DNA from: Streptomyces sp. NBC_01408
Lineage (GTDB): Bacteria > Actinomycetota > Actinomycetes > Streptomycetales > Streptomycetaceae
Length of the DNA stretch: 64,000 bases
Direction: 5' to 3'
Assembly (NCBI RefSeq): GCF_026340255.1
Contig: NZ_JAPEPJ010000001.1
Span: 1,295,001 to 1,359,000 of the forward strand
Of the stretch, positions 52,384 through 63,413 are shown piece by piece (positions within the stretch are counted from its first letter, which is position 1; each line of letters starts with the position of its first letter). The translations under genes were made by a program, and so were the position numbers. The notes under the pieces were generated by a model. That model saw only the letters and a list, made by a program, of their open reading frames with translations, did not search any database and was not told the origin of the DNA.

Positions 52384-52414
52384 GAAGGCCCCGGTCATTA
52401 TGACCGGGGCCTTC
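52384..52414 (+). terminator. Terminator after tRNA-Gly genes
   Basis: A 14-base perfect stem (52384-52397 and 52401-52414), loop TTA, TTCTTCG after it. Confidence 0.85.
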
Positions 52415-52637
52415 TTCGTGTTCCCCGAGAAGCCGCCGACGGTCGCCGGACGGTGGCGTCCTGACAAATGTCATGCCGGGTCATGACGGCACGCACTGCC
52501 GTAGTGGCCCGCGCTCCGCGAGACTCGGAGCAGTCACCGTCCTGGCCCGCATCCCGATCACCGTGTTTGCTGTCCAGCGGTGGCCGCGCCGGGAATCGCG
52601 CGGCCGGAGCGCAGGAAGACCCAGGGGGACGAGGACC

Positions 52638-53873
52638 GTGTCGAAGCTGACGGGGTGGTGGAGGAACCGCAGCACCGCGGGGAAGGTCGAGGTGTACACC
52701 CGCTGGTCGTTCCACTTCTTCGTGCTCATGGAGATCCTGGGGTTCGGGCTGGGCCCGCTGTTCGGTCGTCCCGGAAAGTCCTCGGCACTGGTGGCGGGCC
52801 TGCTCCTCCTGATGATGTGCGGCCACGCGGTGCTGTGCGGGGTGCTCTCGTCCAGGGCTCTGAGCTGGGTGGTGGGCAAGCGAGAGCGCCCGGACCGGCT
52901 GGCGGCGGGCACCGTCGTCGCGACCGCCGCCGCGGCCCTGGCCGTCCTCGCCGTGCGGGCCGGCGGGAAGCTCGACCCGAGCGTCGCGCCGACACTGGTT
53001 TTGGGGCTGGCCTGCTTCACCACCGGATCGCTGGTGCTGTTCCTGAGGACCGTCCGGCGCATCCGCTACGTCCCCCCGATCGCGGCGCTCGCCACGGGCC
53101 TGGCCGTGCTCGGCCTGGGACTGCAGCCCGTGGAGGCCCTGGGGTACGCCGTCGGGGTGCTGGTGGGCAGCCTGTTCTTCGCCGCCACCTGCGGGTTCTC
53201 GGCCTGGCTGCTGGACACGGTCCACGAACTGGACCGCTCCCGCGAGGCCCTTGCCCGGCTGGCGGTGGCGGAGGAACGGCTGCGGTTCGGCCGGGACCTG
53301 CACGACGTGATGGGCCGCAACCTGGCGGTGATCGCCCTCAAGAGCGAACTGGCGGTACAGCTGGCCCGGCGCGAACGCCCGGAGGCGGTGGACCAGATGA
53401 TCGAGGTGCAGCGCATCGCGCGGGAGTCCCAGCGGGAGGTACGGGAGGTGGTGCGGGGCTACCGGGAGGCGGACCTCGCGGTGGAGCTGGAGGGTGCCCG
53501 CGGGGTGCTGAGTGCGGCCGGGATGGACTGCCGGGTCGACCTCGAGGGCGGGCGGGAGCTGCCGTCCGAGGTCCAGTCCGCGCTCGGCTGGGTGGTGCGC
53601 GAGGCGACGACGAACGTCCTGCGGCACGGGGACGCGCAGAGCTGTGTGATCCGGCTGACGGCGCCGGAGACGGGCGGCGTGACGCTGGTGGTGGAGAACG
53701 ACGGGGCTCCCGAGACGCCCGCGGGGCCGCCCGGTTCGGGGCTGGCCGGGCTGCGCGAGCGGCTCGCGGCACTGGACGGGACCTTGCAGGCGGGGCCGGT
53801 GGACGGCGGCCGGTTCCGGCTGCGTGCCGAGATCCCGGGCCGACAGGTGCAACGAATGGAGGTGCGGGCGTGA
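52638..53873 (+). CDS. Sensor histidine kinase, NarL/DesK-type
   Basis: 411 residues. Five to six hydrophobic segments in residues 20-185 with no large extracellular domain, so an intramembrane signal is likely. The HisKA_3 block LRFGRDLHDVMGRNLAVIAL contains the phospho-His. The HATPase has VVREATTNVLRHGDAQSC and GSGLAGLRERLAALDGTL. The histidine phosphorylates the response regulator encoded next. GTG with GAGG at 7 bases. The stop overlaps the regulator start by four bases. Confidence 0.92.
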   Translation: MSKLTGWWRNRSTAGKVEVYTRWSFHFFVLMEILGFGLGPLFGRPGKSSALVAGLLLLMMCGHAVLCGVLSSRALSWVVGKRERPDRLAAGTVVATAAAALAVLAVRAGGKLDPSVAPTLVLGLACFTTGSLVLFLRTVRRIRYVPPIAALATGLAVLGLGLQPVEALGYAVGVLVGSLFFAATCGFSAWLLDTVHELDRSREALARLAVAEERLRFGRDLHDVMGRNLAVIALKSELAVQLARRERPEAVDQMIEVQRIARESQREVREVVRGYREADLAVELEGARGVLSAAGMDCRVDLEGGRELPSEVQSALGWVVREATTNVLRHGDAQSCVIRLTAPETGGVTLVVENDGAPETPAGPPGSGLAGLRERLAALDGTLQAGPVDGGRFRLRAEIPGRQVQRMEVRA

Positions 53874-54481
53874 GCCCCGTACGCGTACTGCTCGCCGACG
53901 ACGAACACCTCATCCGCGGTGCGCTGGCCGCACTGCTCGGACTGGAGGACGACCTGCTGGTGATCGCCGAGGCGGCCTCGGGGCCCGAGGCGCTCGCGAT
54001 GGCCCGGGCGCACCGGCCGGACGTGGTGGTGCTGGACCTGCAGATGCCGGGGGCGGACGGTGTGAGTGTGGCCACAGCGCTGCGGGCCGAACTCCCCGAC
54101 TGCAGGACCATGATCGTGACGAGCCACGGCCGGCCGGGGCACCTCAAACGGGCCCTGGCGGCAGGGGTGCGGGCCTTCGCCCCGAAGACCGTTTCGGCCC
54201 AGCGGCTGGCCGAGCTGATCCGGACCGTGCACGCCGGAGGGCGTTATGTGGACCCGGAGTTGGCGGCCGACGCGATCAGCGCGGGGGACTCTCCGCTGAC
54301 CGCGCGCGAGGCGGAGGTGCTCGAACTCGCGGCCGACGGGGCGCCGGTCGCGGAGATCGCGGAGCGGGCCTCGCTGTCGCAGGGGACCGTACGGAACTAC
54401 CTGTCCTCGGCGGCGTCGAAGCTCGGGGCCGAGAACCGGCACACGGCAGTGCGTCTCGCGCGCGAGCGGGGTTGGGTATAG
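53870..54481 (+). CDS. Response regulator, NarL/LuxR type
   Basis: 203 residues. Receiver domain VRVLLADDEHLIRGALAALL with phospho-Asp in VVVLDLQMPGADG near residue 53 and Lys in FAPKTVSAQRL; helix-turn-helix domain LTAREAEVLELAADGAPVAEIAERASLSQGTVRNYLSS. It controls unknown genes, with the kinase as its partner. GTG overlaps the kinase stop (GTGA, 53870-53873). A tRNA-Gly gene begins 24 bases after its stop. Confidence 0.94.
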   Translation: MSPVRVLLADDEHLIRGALAALLGLEDDLLVIAEAASGPEALAMARAHRPDVVVLDLQMPGADGVSVATALRAELPDCRTMIVTSHGRPGHLKRALAAGVRAFAPKTVSAQRLAELIRTVHAGGRYVDPELAADAISAGDSPLTAREAEVLELAADGAPVAEIAERASLSQGTVRNYLSSAASKLGAENRHTAVRLARERGWV

Positions 54482-54504
54482 TAGGTCTCGCGTTACGGCG
54501 CAGT

Positions 54505-54577
<73 letters not shown>

Positions 54578-54582
54578 CAGAA

Positions 54583-54618
54583 GAAGAAGCCCCCGGTCCT
54601 CGGACCGGGGGCTTCTTC
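54583..54618. terminator. Bidirectional terminator, tRNA-Gly copy 2 / purC
   Basis: A 17-base perfect stem (54583-54599, 54602-54618) with a 2-base loop between the tRNA and the converging purC stop. Confidence 0.88.
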
Positions 54619-54623
54619 GTGTC

Positions 54624-55538
54624 TCAGGCCCGGCTCTGCCAGGTCAGGCCGGTGAGCCGCTCGTAGGCCTCGATGTACTTGGCGCTGGTCCGCTCGACGA
54701 CCTCCTGCGGCAGGGCGGGCGGCGGCAGTTCCCCCTTCGGGTCCCAGCCGGAGGCCGGGGAGGTCAGCCAGTCGCGGACGTACTGCTTGTCGAAGGAGGG
54801 CTGCGCGCGGCCCGGCTCCCACAGGTCGGCCGGCCAGAAGCGGGAGGAGTCCGGGGTCAGCACCTCGTCGGCGGCGACGAGCGTGCCGTCCTTCGGGTCG
54901 AAGCCGAACTCGAACTTGGTGTCCGCCAGGATGATCCCGCGCTCGCGGGCGATGTCCCGGGCGCGGCCGTACACGGCGAGGGTGGTCTGGCGCAGCAGCG
55001 CGGCCGTCTCGGCGCCGGCGGTGCGCGCGACCTCCTCGTAGGAGACGTTCTCGTCGTGCTCGCCGACCGCGGCCTTGGCGGCCGGGGTGAAGATCGGGGC
55101 GGGCAGCTCGGAGCCGTCCACGAGCCCCTCGGGCAGGGCCAGTCCGCAGACGGTACGGGTCTGCTTGTACTCGGCGAGGCCCGAGCCGGTGAGGTAGCCG
55201 CGGGCCACGCACTCGACGGCGACCATGTCGAGGTTGCGGCAGATCAGCGTGCGGCCGGCCCAGTCGGCGGGGGCGCCGACGGGCAGCTCGGTGGAGATGA
55301 CGTGGTTCGGGACGAGGTCCGCGAGCTGGTCGAACCACCACAGGGAGAGCTGGGTGAGGACGCGTCCCTTGTCCGGGATCTCGGTGGGCAGCACCCAGTC
55401 GAAAGCGGAGATGCGGTCGCTGGCGACCATGACGAGGCGGTCTTCCTCGTCGCGGTAGAGGTCGCGGACCTTGCCGGTGTGGAGGTGGACGAGGCCGGGA
55501 ACCTCAACCGGCTCGGGCTTTTCGACGAATCCGGACAC
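54624..55538 (-). CDS. purC: Phosphoribosylaminoimidazole-succinocarboxamide synthase
   Basis: SAICAR synthetase: joins aspartate to CAIR with ATP. 304 residues. Motifs: HLHTGKVRDLYRDEEDRLVMV, ASDRISAFDWVLPTEIPDKG, VECVARGYLTGSGLAEYKQT, and LADTKFEFGFDPKDGTLVA with DEVLTPDSSRFWP. GTG 55538 follows GGAGAACCC. Flanked by tRNA-Gly on one side and the dimethylformamidase-like gene on the other, so probably its own transcript. Confidence 0.97.
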   Translation of the reverse strand: MSGFVEKPEPVEVPGLVHLHTGKVRDLYRDEEDRLVMVASDRISAFDWVLPTEIPDKGRVLTQLSLWWFDQLADLVPNHVISTELPVGAPADWAGRTLICRNLDMVAVECVARGYLTGSGLAEYKQTRTVCGLALPEGLVDGSELPAPIFTPAAKAAVGEHDENVSYEEVARTAGAETAALLRQTTLAVYGRARDIARERGIILADTKFEFGFDPKDGTLVAADEVLTPDSSRFWPADLWEPGRAQPSFDKQYVRDWLTSPASGWDPKGELPPPALPQEVVERTSAKYIEAYERLTGLTWQSRA

Positions 55539-55629
55539 GGGTTCTCCCTGTGGGTCTGTACGAGCGCAAACCCATTCTCCCGTACGGCGTCCCCTGCCCC
55601 GCCCACGGGGTGTCATGCGCGCCGGGGCC

Positions 55630-57117
55630 TCAGTCGCGCTTGCAGATCCGGTCGAGGAGGTTGGCGGTGGCGCGCTGCACGCGCTCGTCGACGTGCCCGG
55701 GGCGGTCGAGGGCGGGGGACCAGGCGAAGGTGCCGGAGGCGAAGACCAGGGCGCCGCTGGGAGCCCGGTAGAGCGAGGTCTCCTGGTGGCGGCGGTGGCC
55801 CTCGGTGTCGAGGTAGGGGGAGTGGGCGAGCAGGATCCGGTCCTGGTGCTCGGGGAGCTGGGTGCGGGGGAAGTACCGGTCGGCCTCGCCCGCGACCAGG
55901 CCGGGGAGTTCGTCGTTCTCCGTGGCGCCGGTGGAGTCCCAGAGCCAGTGCGTGGCATTGCGCACGATCAGGGGCGCGGGCTCGGGGACCCGCCCGGCGT
56001 ACTGGATGCCGAGCAGCTGCTGCTCCGGGCGGTCGACTTCCCGCCACAGGCTGGGGCGGCCGGGGCCGCGGCGTTTTCGGCAGGTGAGGAGCCGGTCCTC
56101 GACCCCGGAGGGGGACGGGGCGAGCTCGACCTGCCAGTACATGGTGTTGGCGGAGAGGAAGACGAGCGAGGTGCCGTGGGCGCGGGCGCGCTCGGCGGTG
56201 CGGCGCATCGGCCCCGACCAGTACTCGTCGTGGCCGGGGAAGATCAGGCCGCGGTAGCGGGTCGGGTCCACGCGGCCCGCGTGCAGGTCGCGGGTGTCGG
56301 CGTAGGCGAGGTCGTAGCCGTAGCGCTCGGCCCAGCGGATGAAGTCGTAGGCGTGGCCGACGTGCAGGGGCATGCCCGCGCCGGCGTACGGGCGGTCGAA
56401 GGAGACGGTGATGGCCGCGTCCTCCTCGCCGAGCAGCCGGCCCTCCTCGTCCCAGGCGTGGTAGAGGCTGGCGCCGGTGCGGCCGTCCTCCGGGTAGAGG
56501 TTGTACGCCTGCCAGGTGATGTCGGGGAGCAGGAGCAGCAGGTCCGCGGGGTGGTCGTCGCGGACGGTGAAGGGGATGTGGGAGCGGTAGCCGTCGGCGG
56601 TGGTCAGGACGGCGACGTACGCGCCCACGCTCCAGTAGGAAGGGACCTGAAGGCGCCAGGACAGCCACCAGTGGTGGCAGGAGACGGTGCGGTCGGCGGC
56701 CAGCGGGGCCGGCTGGACGATGCCGGAGAGGCGGGGGCTGGTGGTGATCTTGGAGGCCCCGTCGCCGCCGTAGTGGCCGATCCGGTAGACGTCGACGGAG
56801 AACTGCTGGGGCGGGTCGACGGTGATGTGGAAGTCGATGGCCTCGCCGGGGGTCACGGCTCCGGTGGAGGCGAAGCCCTTGATCTGGCGGTGCACGTCGT
56901 CGGCGCTGCGCGGTCCGCCGTTGCCGCGGGCGCGGGGGGTCCGGCCGGTGCCGGCGGCCGCCGCGGCCGGATCCACGTACCAGGGCACGACCTGGCCGGT
57001 GTCGCCGAAGTAGAGCTCACTGTCCCGGAACCAGGGCAGGGGTCCCTGCCCGAAGGGGTCGTTCACCGCGTGCGCGAGCGCACCTGACTCCCAACGCCGG
57101 ATCTGGTCCGCACCCAT
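55630..57117 (-). CDS. N,N-dimethylformamidase beta-subunit-like protein
   Basis: About 495 residues. No signal peptide; an N-terminal part (MGADQIRRWESGALAHAVND ... DVHRQIKGFASTGAVTPGEAIDF) with an immunoglobulin-like fold leads to the large domain typical of the dimethylformamidase large-subunit family: DITWQAYNLYPEDGRTGASLY, LIFPGHDEYWSGPMRRTAE and TGATENDELPGLVAGEADRYF. These proteins have a class-I glutamine-amidotransferase-like Rossmann core. Substrate unknown; the name reflects homology. ATG 57117 has GAGGGAGGGGAG upstream, a very strong ribosome site. Codons upstream remain open by chance. Confidence 0.8.
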   Translation of the reverse strand: MGADQIRRWESGALAHAVNDPFGQGPLPWFRDSELYFGDTGQVVPWYVDPAAAAAGTGRTPRARGNGGPRSADDVHRQIKGFASTGAVTPGEAIDFHITVDPPQQFSVDVYRIGHYGGDGASKITTSPRLSGIVQPAPLAADRTVSCHHWWLSWRLQVPSYWSVGAYVAVLTTADGYRSHIPFTVRDDHPADLLLLLPDITWQAYNLYPEDGRTGASLYHAWDEEGRLLGEEDAAITVSFDRPYAGAGMPLHVGHAYDFIRWAERYGYDLAYADTRDLHAGRVDPTRYRGLIFPGHDEYWSGPMRRTAERARAHGTSLVFLSANTMYWQVELAPSPSGVEDRLLTCRKRRGPGRPSLWREVDRPEQQLLGIQYAGRVPEPAPLIVRNATHWLWDSTGATENDELPGLVAGEADRYFPRTQLPEHQDRILLAHSPYLDTEGHRRHQETSLYRAPSGALVFASGTFAWSPALDRPGHVDERVQRATANLLDRICKRD

Positions 57118-57428
57118 ACCGCTCCCCTCCCTCGCTCCCCCGAACGATGCTTTCAGGACACCCCGGTTCAGGACATCCAGCCGCAGCCGGTCCCAGCACA
57201 TCACATAACGCACGCAGTCCGTCACCGTTCGTCGCGAATTGACGTGACCGGAACATTCGGATCCGCTTATCCGTACGAGCCGTAGCCCGGACGGGCGCGG
57301 GCCGGACCCCGGGAAAAGGGCGGCTCCGACGGTTCGGGAGGCCGGGCTCCCGAACCCTCGAAGCCGCCGGTCAGAACCGTGAGGGCCCGCAGGTCCGGCC
57401 CGCACGGCCGGGCCGTCAGGGCGGCCCG
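57118..57428. other. Intergenic region with hairpin
   Basis: 311 bases. GGTTCGGGAG (57331-57340) pairs with CTCCCGAACC (57347-57356); this lies 73 bases past the membrane-protein stop and is its likely terminator. The promoter of the dimethylformamidase-like gene should lie near 57200-57260, where A/T content rises. Confidence 0.55.
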
Positions 57429-59060
57429 TCAGACCAGCCGGACCGGCTTCTCCGGGCGGACACCGATCTCCGAGAGCCACTCCCTCAGGGGCTCCGGATC
57501 CCCGTCTTCGACCAGGCACAGCACGCGCGGCGCCAGATCCGACCGGCGCTCCCCGCCGACCAGCAGGACCGGCCCGTCCAGCCAGTCCAGCCCCGGCGCG
57601 GCACCGGCCGAGTCCACGGCAGCGCAGCACACCATCGCCGTCACGTGGTCGGCCAGCAGGTCCCGCGCGCTGCGCGGCGGCTGCAGCGGGAACAGCGGCA
57701 CGGCGTCCGCACCGCGCGCCTTGCCCGCCCCGGCGCCCGGACCCGCAGCCCGCTCCTCGCGGGCGAGGTCCCCGCTGAGCCGCCCGGCCAGCGCCTCCCC
57801 GGCCGCGCCGTCGCCGGCGGGGTCCGAGAGGTGCCCGAGCACCCGCTCCAGCGTGGGCCCGACGAAGCCGTCCCCGCGTGGGGACAGGGCCGCGGGAGCG
57901 GCGGCCACGGCGTCCAGCGCCGTATGCAGACGGGCCGCCTCCGTACGCCACTTGCGGTCCACGACCTCTTCCGGATAGGCCGCCCAGTCCACCGGGGACC
58001 AGTCCGGGCCGGACTCGGCCGGACCGCCGTGGAACAGCCGCGCCGCCAGCAGCGAAGCCGCCTCGTCGACCGCCCCCGGCTGCTCCAGCAGATCGCAGGC
58101 CGGGCGCTCGCCCAGCCGTGAGGTGAACCCGTCGGCCAGCCGGTCCCGCCGGGAGAGTTCTGTCAGTGCGGAGACCACTCCCGCGTCCAGGTGCGCCGGC
58201 CAGCGGCCCATCCGCCAGGCGGGCAGGGCGACCCGGGTCAGCAGCCGGTCCCAGCCCGCGTACGCGAGGCCGACCTGCTCCTGGGCGACGATGCGCAGCC
58301 CGTAGTCCACACCCTGTGCACGGTCCGAGGCGGCCGCGGCCACCCCGCGCTCCATCTCGGTGGCGTCGACCCGGCACAGCCGCAGCAGGAACCGCGCTGG
58401 CGGGGCGATCCAGCCGAGGCCGCGCCGGCCGCCCACGTCCACAGCGGCGTCCAGACCGCGTACGAAGCCGCGGGCGTCGGCTATGTCCGGGTGCGCGGAA
58501 GGGCCCGTACCGGCGACGACCGGGGCGAGGACGGCCCGTAGCTCCGCGACCCGCATCCACCACAGGAAGGGCGAGCCGATCACGAGCACGGGAGCCGCGC
58601 CCGGTTCGGACTCGGGACCCGCGGATATGCCGCCGCGGCGGTGGGCCGCATGCGTACGGTCCTCCAGCCAGCTGTCGCAGTCGGGCGTCAGGGCTATCGC
58701 GGAGGGCGACGGGACGTCCATCCGGTCGGCCAGGTCCCGCACCAGCCGGTAGAGGTCGGGCGCCGCGGCCTCCGACAGGGCCACCGTAGGCGTCACGGCC
58801 GGGCCCGCCCGCAGCACCACCGCGGCGAAGATCCCGCCGACCAGCAGTACGAGCGCGGCGACCGCGCAGACGGCCAGGGTCACGGTCGGCCAGGGATCCC
58901 CGGCCAGCCGGCCGGTCATCCTGGCGGCGACGAGCACCACCGCGAGGGCCGCGGGCAGCAGCCCTGCGGCCAGGGCCCTGCTGCGCACACGCAGCACGGC
59001 CAAGGCGCGGGAACGTGCGGACGGCACGCCCGCTTCGACGATCGAACCGGTTCCGGACAC
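57429..59060 (-). CDS. Integral membrane protein, M48-like but without HExxH
   Basis: 543 residues. Two N-terminal hydrophobic segments (LAAGLLPAALAVVLVAARM and VTLAVCAVAALVLLVGGIFAAVVL) are followed by DLYRLVRDLADRMDVPSPSAI, which resembles the start of the M48 peptidase domain. The expected HExxH is replaced by RVAELRAVLAPVVA, so it is probably not a protease. The remaining 350 residues are soluble with Asp/Ala-rich segments. Function unknown. GTG 59060 starts VSGTGSIVEAG, with GAGG about 12 bases upstream. Located between purC/dimethylformamidase-like and purD genes. Confidence 0.8.
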   Translation of the reverse strand: MSGTGSIVEAGVPSARSRALAVLRVRSRALAAGLLPAALAVVLVAARMTGRLAGDPWPTVTLAVCAVAALVLLVGGIFAAVVLRAGPAVTPTVALSEAAAPDLYRLVRDLADRMDVPSPSAIALTPDCDSWLEDRTHAAHRRGGISAGPESEPGAAPVLVIGSPFLWWMRVAELRAVLAPVVAGTGPSAHPDIADARGFVRGLDAAVDVGGRRGLGWIAPPARFLLRLCRVDATEMERGVAAAASDRAQGVDYGLRIVAQEQVGLAYAGWDRLLTRVALPAWRMGRWPAHLDAGVVSALTELSRRDRLADGFTSRLGERPACDLLEQPGAVDEAASLLAARLFHGGPAESGPDWSPVDWAAYPEEVVDRKWRTEAARLHTALDAVAAAPAALSPRGDGFVGPTLERVLGHLSDPAGDGAAGEALAGRLSGDLAREERAAGPGAGAGKARGADAVPLFPLQPPRSARDLLADHVTAMVCCAAVDSAGAAPGLDWLDGPVLLVGGERRSDLAPRVLCLVEDGDPEPLREWLSEIGVRPEKPVRLV

Positions 59061-59290
59061 GACCGGACCTCACCCCCTCTGCCCTGCGGCGGCATTGCTC
59101 ACTCCCCCACTGTGACACCCGCCACCGACATCGCAATGCCGGTGGGCCAAGTGCCGGAATGCTTGCGCCGCACCCTAGTTGGGGCCTGCCCGGCAGTCAG
59201 GCAGACAGGGTGACGATCACCCGATGGAATGGCTTTGGGTAAAGGTGGGTGCGTTCGAACGCGGCCGGATGCAGTCGCACGCGTACGCGC

Positions 59291-59331
59291 CCGCGGGCCC
59301 GGGCGCACTGTCGTGCGCACCGGGCCCGCGG
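59291..59331 (-). terminator. Terminator of purD
   Basis: Outer stem CCGCGGGCCCGG (59291-59302) with CCGGGCCCGCGG (59320-59331), and inner stem GCGCAC-TGTC-GTGCGC (59303-59318). 18 bases past the purD stop. Confidence 0.8.
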
Positions 59332-59348
59332 GTTCGTGGAGCCGCAGC

Positions 59349-60602
<1,254 letters not shown>

Positions 60603-60662
60603 GCCGCTCAGCCTAGCCCGGCCGGAGCGGCCGGTTTCGTGCGGCCACCCAACTAGCAGGTG

Positions 60663-62921
60663 CTACTCATTCGTGTATTCCTCCACAACGGTCGCTCCGA
60701 GCTCGCGCACGATGAGGTCGTGTCCGGTCAGCGCGCTGTCGACGAGGTCGGGATCGTCCTCCTCGGCGAAGTCGTCTTCGGGGGCGACCGGCGGGGGCGA
60801 CTGCCGTACGGGGGGCTGCGGGGCGGAGGCCTGCTGCTGGGGTGACGCGTGGGGCGGCTGCTGCGGCTGCTGCTGGGCGGGGGAGCCCTGCGCCGGAGCC
60901 TGCGGCGGCGGGCTGTAGGCCGGGGCGGGCGCGGGCGGTGCGGCGTACGAGGAGGTCTGGAGCGGAGCGGGGGCTCCGCCGCCCACCACGGCGTCGATCT
61001 TCCAGTTGACCTGGAACTGCTCGGCCAGGACCGCCTTGAGCACGTCCTCGCTGCCGCTGCTCGCGAAGTTGTCGCGGGCTCCGGCATTGGGGAAGCCGAG
61101 CTGGAGGGTGGTGCCGTCGAAGCCGGTGACCTGGGCGTTCTGGCTGAGCAGGATCCAGGTGAAGCGGCGGCGGTTCTTGACGGCCTCCAGGACGCCGGGC
61201 CACATCGCCTGGATCTGCCCGGCGCCGGCGGCCATGCCGGGGGAGGGTGCGGGGGCCGCCGCCGGGGCGGGGGTCGGGGCCTGGGCGGGCGCGGGGGCCG
61301 CGGGGGCTCCCTGGCCGGGTCCGGCCGCGCTCGGCCATGCTCCGGCCGCCGGGGCGGGCGTGGCCGCGGGGGCCGCTGGGGCTGCGGGGGCCGCCGGGGC
61401 GCCGGCTCCCGGCTGTGCCGCACCGGGCCAGGCGCCGGGGGCACCGCCGCCGGGCTGAGCCGCACCGGGCCAGGCGCCGGGCGCGGGGGCCTGGGCTGCG
61501 GGGGCCGGGGAGACGGGAGCGGGTGCGGCTGCGACGGGTGTGGCTGCGGGTGCGACAGGCGGGGCGGGTGCGGCAGGCGGGGCCACGGGCGGGGCCTGAA
61601 CCGTCGGCTCGGGCTCGGGAGCCCGTACGGCGGCACGCGCGGCGGCGACGCCCCCGCCCGGCCCGGCGGGCGCCATGGGATGTGCCTCGGGCCCGGGCAC
61701 GTAGCCCATGACGGGCGGAGCCGCGGGCACGCCGGCCGCGGAGGCTGCCGCGAAGGCGGCGGCCCCGCCCCGCTCCAGCCGGTCGAGCCGGGCCTGGAAG
61801 GACCGCTCGTCGTCGAAGGCGGCGGGCAGCAGCACACGGGCACAGATCAGTTCGAGCTGGAGCCGCGGCGAGGTCGCCCCGCGCATCTCGGTGAGCCCGG
61901 TGTTGACCAGATCGGCGGCCCGCGACAGCTCGGCCGCCCCGAACACCGAGGCCTGCGCCTGCATCCGCTCCACGACATCGGCGGGGGCGTCGATCAGCCC
62001 CTTCTCCCCGGCGTCGGGCACGGCGGCCAGGATGACCAGGTCGCGCAGCCGCTCCAGCAGGTCGGCGACGAACCGGCGCGGGTCGTTCCCGCCCTCGACG
62101 ACGCGGTCGACGACCTCGAAGGCCGCGGCCCCGTCCCCGGCGGCGAAGGCGTCGATCACGGAGTCGAGCAGGGACCCCTCGGTGTAGCCGAGCAGCGACG
62201 TCGCCATGGCGTACGTCACACCCTCGTCGGCGGCGCCTGCGAGCAGCTGGTCCATCACGGACATCGAGTCACGCACGGACCCGGCACCGGCGCGCACCAC
62301 GAGCGGCAGCACGCCGTCCTCGACGGTGGCGCCCTCGCGCCCGCAGACCTCGCCGAGGTAGTCCCGCAGCGTGCCGGGCGGCACCAGGCGGAAGGGGTAG
62401 TGGTGGGTCCGGGACCGGATGGTCCCGATCACCTTCTCCGGCTCGGTGGTGGCGAAGATGAACTTGAGGTGCTCCGGCGGCTCCTCGACCACCTTCAGCA
62501 GCGCGTTGAAGCCCGCCGAGGTCACCATGTGGGCCTCGTCGATGATGTAGATCTTGTAGCGACTGGCGGCCGGCCCGAAGAAGGCCTTCTCGCGCAGGTC
62601 ACGGGCGTCGTCCACACCACCGTGCGAGGCGGCGTCGATCTCGATGACGTCGATGGACCCCGGCCCGTTCCGGGCGAGGTCGCGGCAGGACTGGCACTCC
62701 CCGCAGGGGGTCGGAGTGGGACCCTGCTCACAGTTCAGACACCGGGCGAGGATGCGCGCGCTGGTGGTCTTGCCGCACCCGCGGGGCCCGCTGAACAGGT
62801 ACGCGTGATTGACCCGGTTGTTCCGCAGGGCCTGCATCAGCGGTGCAGTGACATGCTCCTGCCCGATGACCTCGGCGAACGACTCGGGACGATAGCGGCG
62901 GTACAGCGCAAGGGACGACAC
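60663..62921 (-). CDS. dnaX: DNA polymerase III subunits gamma/tau
   Basis: 752 residues. Clamp-loader ATPase: [20 protein letters not shown], Walker [18 protein letters not shown], zinc Cys module [19 protein letters not shown], and Walker [19 protein letters not shown]. Domain III follows to about residue 400. A Pro/Ala/Gly linker (about 410-590) has a 14-residue direct repeat around [10 protein letters not shown]. The C-terminal polymerase-binding region ends [20 protein letters not shown] 62921 starts [13 protein letters not shown]. Only the full-length tau form is expected; no slippery A-run was seen for a gamma frameshift. Confidence 0.96.
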   Translation of the reverse strand: MSSLALYRRYRPESFAEVIGQEHVTAPLMQALRNNRVNHAYLFSGPRGCGKTTSARILARCLNCEQGPTPTPCGECQSCRDLARNGPGSIDVIEIDAASHGGVDDARDLREKAFFGPAASRYKIYIIDEAHMVTSAGFNALLKVVEEPPEHLKFIFATTEPEKVIGTIRSRTHHYPFRLVPPGTLRDYLGEVCGREGATVEDGVLPLVVRAGAGSVRDSMSVMDQLLAGAADEGVTYAMATSLLGYTEGSLLDSVIDAFAAGDGAAAFEVVDRVVEGGNDPRRFVADLLERLRDLVILAAVPDAGEKGLIDAPADVVERMQAQASVFGAAELSRAADLVNTGLTEMRGATSPRLQLELICARVLLPAAFDDERSFQARLDRLERGGAAAFAAASAAGVPAAPPVMGYVPGPEAHPMAPAGPGGGVAAARAAVRAPEPEPTVQAPPVAPPAAPAPPVAPAATPVAAAPAPVSPAPAAQAPAPGAWPGAAQPGGGAPGAWPGAAQPGAGAPAAPAAPAAPAATPAPAAGAWPSAAGPGQGAPAAPAPAQAPTPAPAAAPAPSPGMAAGAGQIQAMWPGVLEAVKNRRRFTWILLSQNAQVTGFDGTTLQLGFPNAGARDNFASSGSEDVLKAVLAEQFQVNWKIDAVVGGGAPAPLQTSSYAAPPAPAPAYSPPPQAPAQGSPAQQQPQQPPHASPQQQASAPQPPVRQSPPPVAPEDDFAEEDDPDLVDSALTGHDLIVRELGATVVEEYTNE

Positions 62922-62992
62922 GTATACGAGGTTATCCGGGCCCACCGACAACAGCGGCCCGCCGACGCCCCCAGGGCCCCCCGGAACGCAAA

Positions 62993-63088
62993 GCGCCCCC
63001 CACGCACCCGCCAGAGCCCACTTACCCTTGCTGCCTTCCGGCCCTGGGGGAGTTGGGTGAGATAGCGCCACGTGAGGGGCTGGCCCCA
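62993..63088 (-). ncRNA. ffs: SRP RNA (4.5S-like, ffs)
   Basis: The minus strand contains CAGGGCCGGAAGGCAGCAAG (about 63026-63045), the universal SRP apical-loop motif. CCCAACTCCCC on the 5' side and the 3' side GGGTAAGTGGG allow the symmetric/asymmetric helix; outer ends (CAGCCCCTCACG with CGTGGGGGGC) can pair. A TAGGGT-like -10 lies just upstream at about 63089-63094. Ends are approximate. Located between tRNA-Ser and dnaX, a common bacterial order. Confidence 0.88.
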
Positions 63089-63202
63089 CCCTAGCGGATG
63101 AACGGCCCCGGAATCGAGCCGGACCCCCACCGGACCCCCGCCCGGTCCCCGACCGACGATCACGTTCGCGAGCACCCCTCAACGTCTTGTATTGTTTGCG
63201 GC

Positions 63203-63290
63203 GGAGGATTCGCCTAGTGGCCTAGGGCGCACGCTTGGAAAGCGTGTTGGGGGCAACCCCTCACGAGTTCGAATCTCGTATCCTCCGCCA
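63203..63290 (+). tRNA. tRNA-Ser (GGA) with encoded CCA
   Basis: An 85-base class II cloverleaf (63203-63287) with a long variable arm; anticodon loop TTGGAAA gives GGA; acceptor GGAGGAT/ATCCTCC-G, then CCA encoded at 63288-63290. Confidence 0.94.
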
Positions 63291-63314
63291 TTGCTCTCAC
63301 CGGGCAATATGTCG

Positions 63315-63344
63315 AAGAGCCCCACCGCTTGCGGTGGGGCTCTT
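63315..63344 (+). terminator. Terminator after tRNA-Ser
   Basis: A 14-base perfect stem (63315-63328 and 63331-63344), loop TT, 25 bases past the tRNA, followed by TGCG. Confidence 0.85.
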
Positions 63345-63413
63345 TGCGTTCCCCCGTGCTCGGGCAGGAGAGCCAGACTTCAAGAAGCTGATGGTGCTAC
63401 GTTCATTAGCATC

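Noticed and set aside
60663..62921. Programmed frameshift in dnaX
   Set aside because: No A-rich slippery heptamer or downstream pseudoknot seen near the end of the ATPase part.
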